From positions 840,155 to 904,154 of the forward strand of contig NW_019091373.1 in the NCBI RefSeq assembly GCF_001949145.1: a DNA stretch of 64,000 nucleotides, given 5' to 3'. Made by a program: the position numbers and the translations under genes. Of the stretch, positions 53,101 to 60,908 are shown piece by piece (within the stretch, counting starts at the first letter, position 1; each line of letters starts with the position of its first letter). The stretch comes from Acanthaster planci. Lineage: Eukaryota; Echinodermata; Asteroidea; Valvatida; Acanthasteridae. The notes below the pieces were generated by a model. That model was not told where the DNA came from. It saw only the letters and a list, made by a program, of their open reading frames with translations, and did no database searches.

Positions 53101-56100
53101 TACAGAAGCATCTAGTCAGTTTCCTGGTATGAATGGTTTACTCGGTTTCTCAAGGAAGAGACAGGAACCCAAACGTACCATGAGGATCTATCCTGTATGT
53201 GTCTGGGTTGATGAGATCGATTGTGACCCCGAGGTCATGCTCAGCCAGCAGCTCATGTTTGTAGTTGCGCTCCAGTGATGTGGCGTTGTATTTGACGAAC
53301 CGGTTGGCCTCGAAGGGGTAGGTGATGAACTTGGGGTCAAAAGGTATGTCTGGTAGGTTGTTGCCGTACTTGATGCGGCATACTAGATCAGACCTGTGGG
53401 TCAAAGGTCAGCAGGTCAAAGGTCAACTGATAATGAAGAATGCATTGTGTCAAAATTGACATTCAGCCATGCATAAATCCTGGCCTAAATAACAGGTAAG
53501 ATCATCCCTTCTACGCCAGGATATCATTTGCACTGCCTCAACATGACAGGAATCCCCACAGGATTTTGAAGAATTGAGACAGTAGTCACCCCTCAAGTGG
53601 AACATTCTGTTACATGAAACCTGACTACCGAATGACCCATCTTGGGACCAAGTCTCCAGATTGGACATGAAGTTAGCTCTCTGGCATCACATTCTGAAGA
53701 AAAAGCTTCTTCAAACCGAACAGAGACCTCAAATTTGGATTTACAAAACCACAAGTTCTTTAAATTATTCAATGTTAACAGCAGTTTTACAAAATCATTT
53801 TTTCAAGAGAATATTCTAAAACTTACTTTCCTGGCACAGTTCCTCTGGATCTGAAAAAATCCAAAATGCAAGGAAAAAAATCAGGTATCAAATTGAATGT
53901 TCAAAATACACAAAGGATCCAGAAGAAATTAAGAATATCAAAAAACAACATTTCCATAAAACATTGACAACATTTGCAGAATTTATGACAGAGAGAAAAT
54001 ATCTAGGGCATTTTCTGACATCTAGTTTCATGTGATTTTTTCTTAACCCCTCAACGACGGGAATTTTTTTCCGAAAGCCGACTCCTAGAATTCCAGCCTC
54101 GCCGCTTGGCCATGAAGGCCACCTGCTAAACTGCAAATTCTCAGTTTGTGGCCCTGCCTGCTCTGCACGCTTTGAATTACACAGTGAACGGTGGCATGCG
54201 GCTCTACTCAAGCTTCCACATTCCCGTTGCCTCTGTGGGGACTATTGTGAAGCTGATGATTATGATGCAAATTCGGTCTTTTCATTTCTGGGCTACACAC
54301 AAAGGCCAATCACCATGTATGCAAGAGCCAGGGTCTGCCTTCTCTCACCGTGTTCGCTCGAGCGTGGGCCGAGAATAATAGCTGAAAAGCGTGCTGTGGA
54401 TCTCAATTTTTACGACGGCTCTTACTGTCTCCCGGCACGAAGGGGTTAAAATGAGAAATCAATCAACAAAACTTCTTCATGTTTTCCCTTGAAGCAGAAA
54501 GGGTCCTAGGATATGAAAGTATCGGTACATTGTAGATTGTACTGCATTGTGTGAAAGGGATGTGATCAAGGGTTTAAACATTTAAACAAAAAAAGTACCA
54601 AATATGTTTACAGATTTTCCCAAACATTTAAATGGAACCACCCCTTTTAGAGGTTTGACATTTTAATTGACGCAATCTGGCATTCATTTTTATTGAAAAA
54701 GATGCCTGTAAAATGTAATCTGATTTTCAGAGCACTTTACTGCTCGGTCATATCAAAGGAATTCATCATCGGAACTTTGTGTTAACTATTTACACTGTAT
54801 ACAATTTGTTGTATTTAAAGTGTTCAATGACACTATGGGAAACTAAGTTTTCTAAATGTTTTTCAAATTAAATGTAAATTCCCACCCTCTAGCGTGATGG
54901 GTACTTGTACACTGTAGATTGTATGGTATTGGAATTGTACANNNNNNNNNNNNNNNNNNNNNNNNNCTCTCACCGTGTTCGCTCGAGCGTGGGCTGAGAA
55001 TAATAACTGAAAAGCGGGCTGTGGATCTCAATTTTTACGGCAGCTCTTACCGTCTCCCGGCACGAAGGGGTTAAAATGAGAAATCAATCAACAAAACTTC
55101 TTCATGTTTTCCCTTGAAGCAGAAAGGGTCCTAGGATATGAAAGTATCGGTAAATTGTAGATTGTACTGCATTGTGTGTAAGGGATGTGATCAAGGGTTT
55201 AAACATTTAAACAAAAAAGTTCCAAATCCGTTTACAGATTTTCCCAAACGTTCATGGCAGCCACCCTTTTTAGAGGTTTGACATTTTAATCGACGCAATC
55301 TGGCATTCATTTTTATTGCGAACAATGTCTGTAAAATGGAATCTGATTTTCAGAACACTTTACTGCTCGGTCATATCAACGGAATACCATGAATTCATCA
55401 TCGGAACTTTATGTCAACTATTTACATTGTATACAATTTGTTGTATTTAAAGTGTTCAATGACAATATGGGAAACTAAGTTTTCTAAATGTTTTTCAAAT
55501 TAAACGTAAATTCCTACCGTCTAGCGTGATGGGTACTTGTACACTGTAGATTGTATGGTATTGGAATTGTACGTGGTGGATGTGATCAGTAACTCTACGC
55601 AATGGTTTGATCGGTGCACTATTGGTCGATGAATCCATGATTTGTCAATTATTTTGCCATCAGCCAATCGCCTTGTCTTTCTGATGTACAGTTGTAGAAG
55701 ACTTCGAACACAAAGAAGTAAAGTTACAGATTTCATACCAGAACAGCTGATCACAGGGAGCAACTTTTACAAGCGACTGTGCTGATCAGCCAGTCACACC
55801 CAATACATGTATGATGTATTAAACATCTATGACTTTATGGTTGCTGGGTCCATGATGAAGTCTGGTTTGTTTCATAGTTCATGGTGAAATCAGGCATGTC
55901 AGGGACCTGGTAACTATTCAGTCAAAGACGTTACATGTGTTTATTTTTAAGGTTAAATACATGTACTTATTAGGTGAGCTTTATGGGGGTGTATTGCGAT
56001 CCTGGGGGGAGAGAATGCCTAGACAGGAAGCATTCCACGATCCCCATGGATATCACCAATTTTTCCCTACAATGGTACATTACCAAACGTAACCAGATTT

Positions 56101-56919
56101 GACATCAGCCTGTCAAATCAGAGTACACTTATGGTTTGAAAAATGACACGTTCTATTTTTCCCGTTAAATTTTACTCCATAAGACATGTTATCACTTTCT
56201 GATGGCTGATATAGGGCCTACCACTTTAGGGAAAAACAACAATACTATCAATAGCGTTACAAACCCACTCAAAGTCACAAGGCTACAAGTTACATAGAGT
56301 ACTAGTGACCATGGGTGGCTTGTAATGTTAAGTAAGTTAAGCCTGACATTAGCCAACTCGATTCATCACATGGGGAATGTGAATTTGGGGACCCCTCAAG
56401 TTTTGGTCATTTTAATGCATGAAAGACTGGTCATTCTTCTGAAAAACCAAAGGCAACACTGTCTGAACTGCCCTAACCCTGTATTTTGGAAATTCCAAAT
56501 TGTAAAGTGTGAGAAAATGCGACTTTCTTACTGAGTGCAGTGATAAGCCAGCCACGCAAATATTTGACTCCACCATGTGCCATGTGTTGAAAAACCCCCA
56601 GTTTCCCCTCATAATTTCCCTCAAAACACAAAGCCCTGCACTCTTTTCATAACATCAACCCTACAGACAGTTACTGAGCATGATGTCACAGTCATCTACT
56701 CAGGGGAATCCAAAAGTTACAATGTGGTTCTCCCTTCTATTATAGGAACGAGGTCCCCTAAACATACTAAATTCACCATTCCCATCACATCAATCAGCCA
56801 TCATGATCATTAACTTATTAAGCTGGATTTAAAGTTTATCTGTGTTTCTAAAGTACTTACTTCCTGTCCCGGTCACTTCTCTTTTCCCCACTTTGTATCG
56901 TTGGTGGCACTGGTGCCAT
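43763..56919 (-). CDS. PAF1: RNA polymerase II-associated factor 1 homologue (PAF1 complex), whole gene, 14 coding exons
   Basis: Coding segments, in order of transcription: 56919-56861, 53850-53827, 53393-53179, 52538-52472, 52092-51991, 51514-51466, 50867-50811, 50405-50337, 49926-49823, 49532-49416, 48841-48713, 47145-47040, 46328-46118, 44136-43763. All junctions have GT/AG sites and keep frame, giving 560 aa (human about 531). PAF1 scaffolds the nuclear PAF1 complex, which binds elongating RNA polymerase II and promotes H2B ubiquitination and H3K4 methylation. The conserved core runs from about residue 29 to 366, with [48 protein letters not shown] and [11 protein letters not shown]. The tail (367-560) is extremely Glu/Ser-rich and ends with a DEEEIFGS motif and GEESD. 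The start is the first ATG, giving MAPV as in other animals. It lies head to head with MED29. Confidence 0.95.
44137..46117 (-). other. PAF1 intron 13 (about 2.0 kb)
   Basis: No exon recognised. Around 44481-44502 it has TTAACCACTTGCTGCCGGG, which resembles the ends of the TTAA-flanked elements at 54047 and 59702; I could not find a clear matching right end. TACATGTA occurs once near 45592. Confidence 0.8.
46118..46328 (-). CDS. PAF1: PAF1 coding exon 13, acidic tail part 1 (residues 367-436)
   Basis: Acceptor CCCCACTAG, donor GTAAGA. Begins [20 protein letters not shown] and continues with Glu-rich sequence including [10 protein letters not shown], like the MET-containing acid stretch of vertebrate PAF1. 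Reading on past the donor gives a long open frame ending at 45657, which is intron. Confidence 0.9.
46329..47039 (-). other. PAF1 intron 12 (711 bp)
   Basis: AT-rich intron; nothing else recognised. Confidence 0.85.
47040..47145 (-). CDS. PAF1: PAF1 coding exon 12 (residues 331-366)
   Basis: Acceptor AACACAG, donor GTAGTG. Encodes [13 protein letters not shown] and [18 protein letters not shown], the end of the conserved core. Confidence 0.93.
47146..48712 (-). other. PAF1 intron 11 (about 1.6 kb)
   Basis: Contains the tRNA-derived SINE at 47375-47530. Elsewhere no coding sequence or clear repeat is visible. Confidence 0.8.
47375..47530 (-). mobile_element. tRNA-derived SINE
   Basis: On the minus strand an A-box-like GTGGCCCAGAGGTTA is followed by the B box GGGGTTCGAATC (47461-47472 complement). 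Downstream the body reads GTGCCTTGGCCTTGGACAAG and then GGATAAATGGGT, a layout typical of invertebrate tRNA-SINEs whose body has TTGGGCAAG and TAAATGGGT motifs. The anticodon arm does not form a working tRNA. Confidence 0.6.
48713..48841 (-). CDS. PAF1: PAF1 coding exon 11 (residues 288-330)
   Basis: Acceptor TCAACAG, donor GTGAGA. Encodes [20 protein letters not shown] and then [10 protein letters not shown] and YYDELETR, among the most conserved parts of PAF1. Confidence 0.95.
48842..49415 (-). other. PAF1 intron 10 (574 bp)
   Basis: Bounded by the exon 10 donor GTAAGT and exon 11 acceptor TCAACAG. No other feature recognised. Confidence 0.85.
49416..49532 (-). CDS. PAF1: PAF1 coding exon 10 (residues 249-287)
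   Basis: Acceptor GTTTCCAG, donor GTAAGT. Encodes [20 protein letters not shown] followed by the basic cluster GKRKRD, a possible nuclear localisation signal. Confidence 0.94.
49823..49926 (-). CDS. PAF1: PAF1 coding exon 9 (residues 215-248)
   Basis: Acceptor GGCTCAG, donor GTGAGC. Encodes [16 protein letters not shown] and, after a variable linker, EEMSQAMI. Confidence 0.94.
50337..50405 (-). CDS. PAF1: PAF1 coding exon 8 (residues 192-214)
   Basis: 69 nt, acceptor CTCTCCAG, donor GTAAGT. Encodes [20 protein letters not shown] then DFD, a conserved segment. Confidence 0.94.
50811..50867 (-). CDS. PAF1: PAF1 coding exon 7 (residues 173-191)
   Basis: 57 nt between a poly-pyrimidine CAG acceptor and donor GTGAGT, encoding [19 protein letters not shown], a nearly invariant family helix. 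Confidence 0.94.
51466..51514 (-). CDS. PAF1: PAF1 coding exon 6 (residues 156-172)
   Basis: 49 nt after acceptor TTAACGCAG, ending at donor GTAAGT. Encodes [16 protein letters not shown], equivalent to the VKQQFTEEEIYK block. Confidence 0.9.
51991..52092 (-). CDS. PAF1: PAF1 coding exon 5 (residues 122-156)
   Basis: Acceptor CTGTTTTCAG and donor GTAAGG. The correct frame reads [20 protein letters not shown] and on to NRSQYS, equivalent to the QHAKVVPWMRKTEYIS block of vertebrates. A longer open frame covers the same bases in another phase and hides this exon; only the phase used here joins exons 4 and 6. Confidence 0.9.
52472..52538 (-). CDS. PAF1: PAF1 coding exon 4 (residues 100-122)
   Basis: Encodes [20 protein letters not shown] plus SKR, matching the [13 protein letters not shown] block of the family. 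Acceptor TGATAG, donor GTAATG. Confidence 0.93.
53002..53070 (+). mobile_element. Possible tRNA-derived SINE head
   Basis: GGTCAACTCAGTCAGTTAAC resembles a D-arm/A box, and CAGGCTCAAAACCCC about 30 bp later a decayed B box, with CAGCGTGGCGTTCCAGAGGTC between them as in SINE heads. The B box lacks the TTCGA core, so this is a weak call. Confidence 0.35.
53179..53393 (-). CDS. PAF1: PAF1 coding exon 3 (residues 29-99)
   Basis: Encodes the best conserved N-terminal block: [20 protein letters not shown], then [13 protein letters not shown] and [17 protein letters not shown]. Acceptor is ACCCACAG, donor GTACGT. Confidence 0.95.
53827..53850 (-). CDS. PAF1: PAF1 coding exon 2, a 24-nt microexon (residues 20-28)
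   Basis: Acceptor TTTTTTCAG and donor GTAAGT flank 24 nt that encode KSRGTVPGK when joined to exons 1 and 3. Length is a multiple of three, so skipping it would preserve the frame. Both splice sites are strong and the phase fits exactly. Confidence 0.8.
54047..54445. mobile_element. TTAA-flanked MITE (piggyBac-like), full copy
   Basis: Both sides are bordered by TTAA (54043-54046 and 54446-54449). The ends read CCCCTCAACGACGGGA and, reverse-complemented, CCCCTTCGTGCCGGGA, an imperfect terminal inverted repeat. TTAA target duplication is the mark of piggyBac-type elements. There is no transposase, so it is non-autonomous. The internal part is GC-richer than the surrounding intron. Confidence 0.75.
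54342..54940. repeat. Duplicated block, copy 1 (left of gap)
   Basis: About 600 bp, from CTCTCACCGTGTTCGCTCG to GGTATTGGAATTGTAC, repeated at 54967-55572 with scattered substitutions and small indels. The match includes the MITE end and nearly 500 bp of neighbouring intron, so it is not just two transposon insertions. Confidence 0.9.
54942..54966. other. Assembly gap (25 N)
   Basis: A run of N joining the two copies of the duplicated block. The length is probably a placeholder. Confidence 0.98.
54967..55070. mobile_element. TTAA-flanked MITE, right-end fragment after the gap
   Basis: Matches the last 104 bp of the copy at 54047-54445 with a few substitutions and ends GGCACGAAGGGG before TTAA (55071-55074). 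The left part is missing at the N gap. Confidence 0.75.
54967..55572. repeat. Duplicated block, copy 2 (right of gap)
   Basis: Starts directly after the Ns and follows copy 1 to GGAATTGTAC at 55572, where unique sequence continues. Direct orientation. Confidence 0.9.
56861..56919 (-). CDS. PAF1: PAF1 coding exon 1 (residues 1-19)
   Basis: Begins ATGGCACCAGTG and ends at donor GTAAGT with two bases of codon 20 pending. The encoded N-terminus is polar and basic, matching the flexible N-terminus of the family. Confidence 0.88.
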
Positions 56920-58380
56920 TTTAACTGTATAAAATCATCGAAGGTGGGGTAAGTTACGAAGGGTACAAATTGAGAAAATAGCACGCGCTACATCGTCTCA
57001 CCAACTGCATGTAGACGAGACTGGTATTATCATCGTAAATAAGATCCGATAAGAAATCTAGTCAGAGGGCGCACTTGTTCGATGTGAAACTTTGCTTTTA
57101 GTAGATTGCGAAGTGTTGTCTGCAGGCTATCTTGTCTTCAACGCTTGCAGACCGCGTGCCCGTCGCGGAGTAGAACAGGTGATACTTAAAACCATGCTTA
57201 AACTGAAGGTCAGCGGCTACGACGATCCTCACTTAAACCAAAAGAAAGAAAAGACAGGAAAAATAGTCAAACTTCTCAAAGATGTTGGAAATGCTCATAA
57301 GAAAAGTCTTGTCTACAGTTTGATGTTCTTCTCTGGGGCAAGGCGAAATTTCCGTGCCGATCGGGATAATCACCCTAAAAAGTAAATTATTAAAAAAAAC
57401 CCGATAGGGAATTGCAGTGAATTACCTGAAGTGCTACGAATAAGTCTGTGCACATGATCAAGTACTGAATCTTAATGGTGCACTTGCAACGTCACGTGCC
57501 GATTAAGCTACAGGGGCCTAGTTTGGGTACGGTGGCGTTCATAATTACCTTTCTCAACGCGTTTCTTTGTTTGTTTGTTTTTTGGTTTTGTTTTGTTTTG
57601 TTTTTTTCAACTGCTACAACTCTCCGATGACTATGCCCTCCTGAGTTTGGGGCAAACAATAAACCACTGAGTTCATCACACCATGTTACCGAATTCAGTA
57701 TTTGTAAACCACCACTACAAATAGCGACGCGCTTGACGGGAATGTTAACAAATAGACATGGCAGAAATCGGCATCGCCCTGCTGATCCTCAGCATTCAGA
57801 TTATATCAGGGTTTTCTGCAAACCTAGTATTTGTATACACCTGCAAGAGAGACAATGTATACTATAGCGCCTTCTCTGAACCAAAAATCACTGACCGTAC
57901 GGAAGGGGAAATCTGTGGGCGAAGCAATAAGACCACGTTTTTGTTGCAGTTTTGATAATTTATCAACAAAGTTGTTAAACACGTAAAAAAATTTGAATTT
58001 TCTTTTCCAATTTGTTCATCATTGCTCCAGGGCTACATTTAAATAATCTGACAGAAGAGTATTCACACCAGTAGTAAGCCATTTTAAAAGAGGACGTTTT
58101 GGCGTGTAAAAAATCCAAAGATATATGGGATCTGTATAGCGCCCTCTACTTCGCCATTATTTTTTTCGGATCGTTTTAGATGCGTGTATTTATTTAGTCT
58201 AGTGCCCAGAGACCTTCTGGAGCTGAACGTGAACGTGTGCATCTTGGACCGGGCTCAACTGATTGAACAACCTTTTAAGTTTTTGAGAACCAAACATTTG
58301 CACGGTTGGACTCGTGGTTGGAAAGGCTGTTTTTTCCACAATTTAACTTTTCAAAGACCCTCATTTCTCATCCTTTAAGC
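56920..58380. promoter_or_regulatory. Probable bidirectional promoter between PAF1 and MED29
   Basis: 1.46 kb separates the start codons of two divergent transcription genes and must hold both 5' UTRs and both start sites. I see no clear TATA box placed for either gene. Visible motifs: AGAGGGCGCA (57064-57073), AGCGCCCTCT (58138-58147), an E-box CACGTG (57493-57498), a TTCGCCATTATTT (YY1-like) site near 58150 and a GTTT/GTTTT run (57561-57607). Open frames at 57092-57385 and 57758-57955 lack supporting evidence. Confidence 0.6.
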
Positions 58381-58605
58381 ATGGCTTCTCGGGGCCCGTC
58401 GCCGCTTTCACAACCTGGTAGCCAGAGTCAGTCCGGAACACCGGGAACCCAGTTAGGAGCCTCACCAGCAGCGGGCAGTACTACAGTGGCCAGTCAGCCT
58501 CAGCCCGCTCAACCATCTCAGCCGGCCCAACAACAGTCACAGTTAGATTTGGATCCGATTTCCCGAGTGAAAGCGCTGATTCCTCACTTGAAAGAGTCAC
58601 TGTCG
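58381..58605 (+). CDS. MED29: MED29 coding exon 1 (residues 1-75)
   Basis: Gln/Ser/Pro-rich N-terminus followed by the conserved DPISRVKALIPHLKESLS. Ends in phase 0 at GTAATA, a weaker but acceptable donor. Confidence 0.92.
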
Positions 58606-60908
58606 GTAATAAGTTTAGTTAGTTTACATCTTTAAGCGAATTCAGCAACTGAAATAAAACCACAACTTTTCTTTCTTGTACTGTAGACATTTCTCGTTGC
58701 CGGTGGTAACCTTGTATTCATAAACTGTAAAATTTACGGGCTTACAGAAAAGTTACAGCAAAGAGTTCCATATGCAGACAACACTTGATACCCCTATGCA
58801 CAAACCAAGAGACTAGTCTGAAAAAAAAACGAAAGTTTTCCAAGCAAATGCTTCAGTATTCTATCACTTTTTAGGACATGTAATCACTTTCTGATGGCTG
58901 TTATAACATTTGAAGGGGAAATTTGTGTTGTGCTTATGTGGAACTCTTTCCAAGTTAGATCTGGTATTTGTTTCCAAACTCATTTGTTCCTTTCATACAA
59001 ATACTCTATGAATACTGTGACCTGCAGCAGATAAACAAACAAGGCCAGTAACCACTGCTGGAGTAGTTTACTACCTCTAGCTTACCATTTCCTTCCAAAC
59101 TGATGTGCCTCTGTGTGTTACTTGGTATACACTGACAACTTAATGTTGGCCTTCTGACTTCCAGTGTTTGTTCTGAGTGCATTTAGCAATTTCCCTCATT
59201 TGATATGCACACAGTTTCTAACTGGGGACAAGTTGACAACAGAGGGCCTCTATACATGTATTTCTAGATATAATATCATTTGTTTCATATCCTTATACAT
59301 CCATGTACATGTACATACTTAACCGCATGGCAGGCAAATACCCGATTCCAGTGAACCCTGAATGACAGCACCTCTCTTTCATGTGAAAACTGCAGCCACA
59401 CATCTCTTGAGATTTTCTTGACCCGTAACCACTAACCTCATGTATGATTGACATTGGCTGGTGTTATTCTAGAACACTGCAAACTCTTCACTGTCAAGAT
59501 CTTTCAGATTCTGTTTCTTTTCTTTCCAATTTTGAATATTTACTCCAGAATTTGATGAAAATTGCAGCTTTGGGTTTCCATCACTCAGCCTTGATTGACA
59601 ATGCATCACAGTAAGTACCAGATCATACAGTACGGTTGAGCCCAAAGGGGAGGGAGGAGATGGGAACCAAGTCTTTTACCTTTTTCTACTTGTGTGTTTA
59701 ACCACTTCGTGCTGGTGGCAGTTATCAATGTCGATGATGCTGGGGTGGGATTGCTATCATTTTTTTCTGTTTTCAAAATTCTTTAAAATTTTTATCTTCA
59801 TTTACTGGACTTGAAGCTGGACTATTTCAGCCAGGCCTGCCACCTTGCAAAAAGAGCCCAGATTTTGCGGTGTAATTTTCTTTTGTTCAAGAAACTGGCA
59901 CAGTGTGCTGCTGACCTCTTTTCATAACCCAGATTAGCGTGCAGCTGTACTGTGAGGCTCATCCCTGCAGTGGTGGAGAGCTTTTGTTCCCAATGGTAAT
60001 CCGCTCGTACTAAATGCCCCAAACCCTGGTGTACTGTTTCAAAACAAGGCTGGATTATCTCCACTATTGAGAATGAAAAAATGTTAGTAATGCCCAGCAG
60101 CCTGGTCTTTTGTTACGAGTACGGTCTTTTGTTACAAGGCCCAGTTCCCTTCGTCCCATTTCGGAGACCCCGGCCTCACATAAAAGAATACGTGTCTAGT
60201 ACTGGAAACCGATGGTAAGTGGTTAAAGGCACTTGCCAAGGATTATGACTTCTTTAAGAGGATTTGCACCCACACATGGTAGCATAGTGACTTAACAACA
60301 GTCATCAATCTCTGTGTCCTTGAATGTAAAGGTTCAGCCGTGCAGGTAGTTCAGTCTTGGTACACAGAGCACTCATAATTGGCACACTAACCCAATCTTT
60401 GGCAGAAAAAAAACACTGCAATTTCCTCAAACAGTTGTCATGTTCTTTATCTGTGCAGGAAAGCAAGTGATAACATCCCTCAACGATTTGACAAAAGTTT
60501 AGAGGAGTTCTACTCCATCTGTGATCAAGTGGAGCTTCATTTGGTGAGTTCTCAAGATTTGGTTCACTTGTGGTTCATTTTGGTTCTAGGTTGGTTCATT
60601 TTTTGTTCAAGATGGTTCCTTTGTATTGAAATTACCTTTTTCCTAATCTGATGTGAATTTGTTCCCCTCTTGGTGGTTGTTCTTGCCTCCTTCAGCGATT
60701 AGCCCTAGACTGCTCCAACCAGTATGTGGACAGCATTCGCCACACCCCTCTCCCGGTGTCCACTGCCAAATCGGAGCCGACAAACAGCGGGGAGAGCCAG
60801 ACCTACAGCCAGTACGTCTCCACGGTCAAATCACAGGTCGCCTACGCCAAGGAGATCCATGACGCCCTTCTGGAGTGCTCCAATAAGCTAGGGGAAGGCA
60901 AGACATAA
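58381..60908 (+). CDS. MED29: Mediator complex subunit 29, whole gene, 4 coding exons
   Basis: Exons 58381-58605, 59549-59610, 60459-60543 and 60696-60908 join in frame to 194 aa (human about 200). MED29 is a small metazoan Mediator subunit (homologue of fly Intersex) in the tail/upper-middle part that links activators to RNA polymerase II in the nucleus. Residues 1-57 are low-complexity Ser/Gln/Pro/Ala-rich; then come LDPISRVKALIPHLKESL (57-74), NIPQRFDKSLEEFYSICDQV and a C-terminal YSQYVSTVKSQVAYAKEIHD helix ending in ECSNKLGEGK. All three match conserved MED29 blocks. The ATG at 58381 (AGCATGG) is chosen; an in-frame ATG at 58306 would add a 25-residue extension not typical of the family. 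Head to head with PAF1. Confidence 0.93.
58606..59548 (+). other. MED29 intron 1 (943 bp)
   Basis: AT-rich; a TACATGTA/TGTACATGTACA cluster lies near 59258-59316. Nothing coding recognised. Confidence 0.85.
59549..59610 (+). CDS. MED29: MED29 coding exon 2 (residues 76-95)
   Basis: 62 nt between ACTCCAG and GTAAGT encoding NLMKIAALGFHHSALIDNAS, in the position of the vertebrate TLMKVAAQNL segment. Confidence 0.9.
59611..60458 (+). other. MED29 intron 2 (848 bp)
   Basis: More than half of it is the TTAA-flanked element at 59702-60222. A 13-bp direct repeat GGTCTTTTGTTAC occurs twice near 60103-60137. Confidence 0.85.
59702..60222. mobile_element. Possible TTAA-flanked element (piggyBac-like), about 521 bp
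   Basis: TTAA at 59698-59701 and 60223-60226. The left end CCACTTCGTGCTGG matches, apart from two bases, the CCCCTTCGTGCCGG end of the element at 54047-54445; the right end reverse-complements to CCACTTACCATCGG. The inverted repeat is therefore partial, and beyond about 14 bp I see no similarity to the PAF1 intron copy. Confidence 0.45.
60459..60543 (+). CDS. MED29: MED29 coding exon 3 (residues 96-124)
   Basis: 85 nt between TGTGCAG and GTGAGT. Encodes KASDNIPQRFDKSLEEFYSI and CDQVELHL, the strongest conserved block of the family. Confidence 0.93.
60696..60908 (+). CDS. MED29: MED29 coding exon 4 and stop (residues 125-194)
   Basis: Starts after CTCCTTCAG, ends TAA. Encodes RLALDCSNQYVDSI, a variable Ser/Thr/Pro linker and the C-terminal helix ending in ALLECSNKLGEGKT. 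Confidence 0.93.
   Translation, partial: RLALDCSNQYVDSIRHTPLPVSTAKSEPTNSGESQTYSQYVSTVKSQVAYAKEIHDALLECSNKLGEGKT

Larger units (their letters stand above)
52093..53178 (-). other. PAF1 introns 3 and 4 (with exon 4 inside)
   Basis: Intron 4 is 52093-52471 and intron 3 is 52539-53178. Intron 3 carries the tRNA-like SINE head at 53002-53070; nothing else is recognised. Confidence 0.8.
53851..56860 (-). other. PAF1 intron 1 (about 3.0 kb, contains assembly gap)
   Basis: Holds a TTAA-flanked MITE (54047-54445), a near-identical duplication (54342-54940 and 54967-55572) and 25 Ns. Its true length is uncertain because of the gap. Confidence 0.85.

Noticed and set aside
57092-57385. 97-codon Lys-rich open frame between PAF1 and MED29
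   Set aside because: No recognisable family and no splice or start support; could be 5' UTR.
58306-58380. In-frame N-terminal extension of MED29 (25 residues)
   Set aside because: The downstream ATG has better context and gives the family length; the extension looks like 5' UTR.
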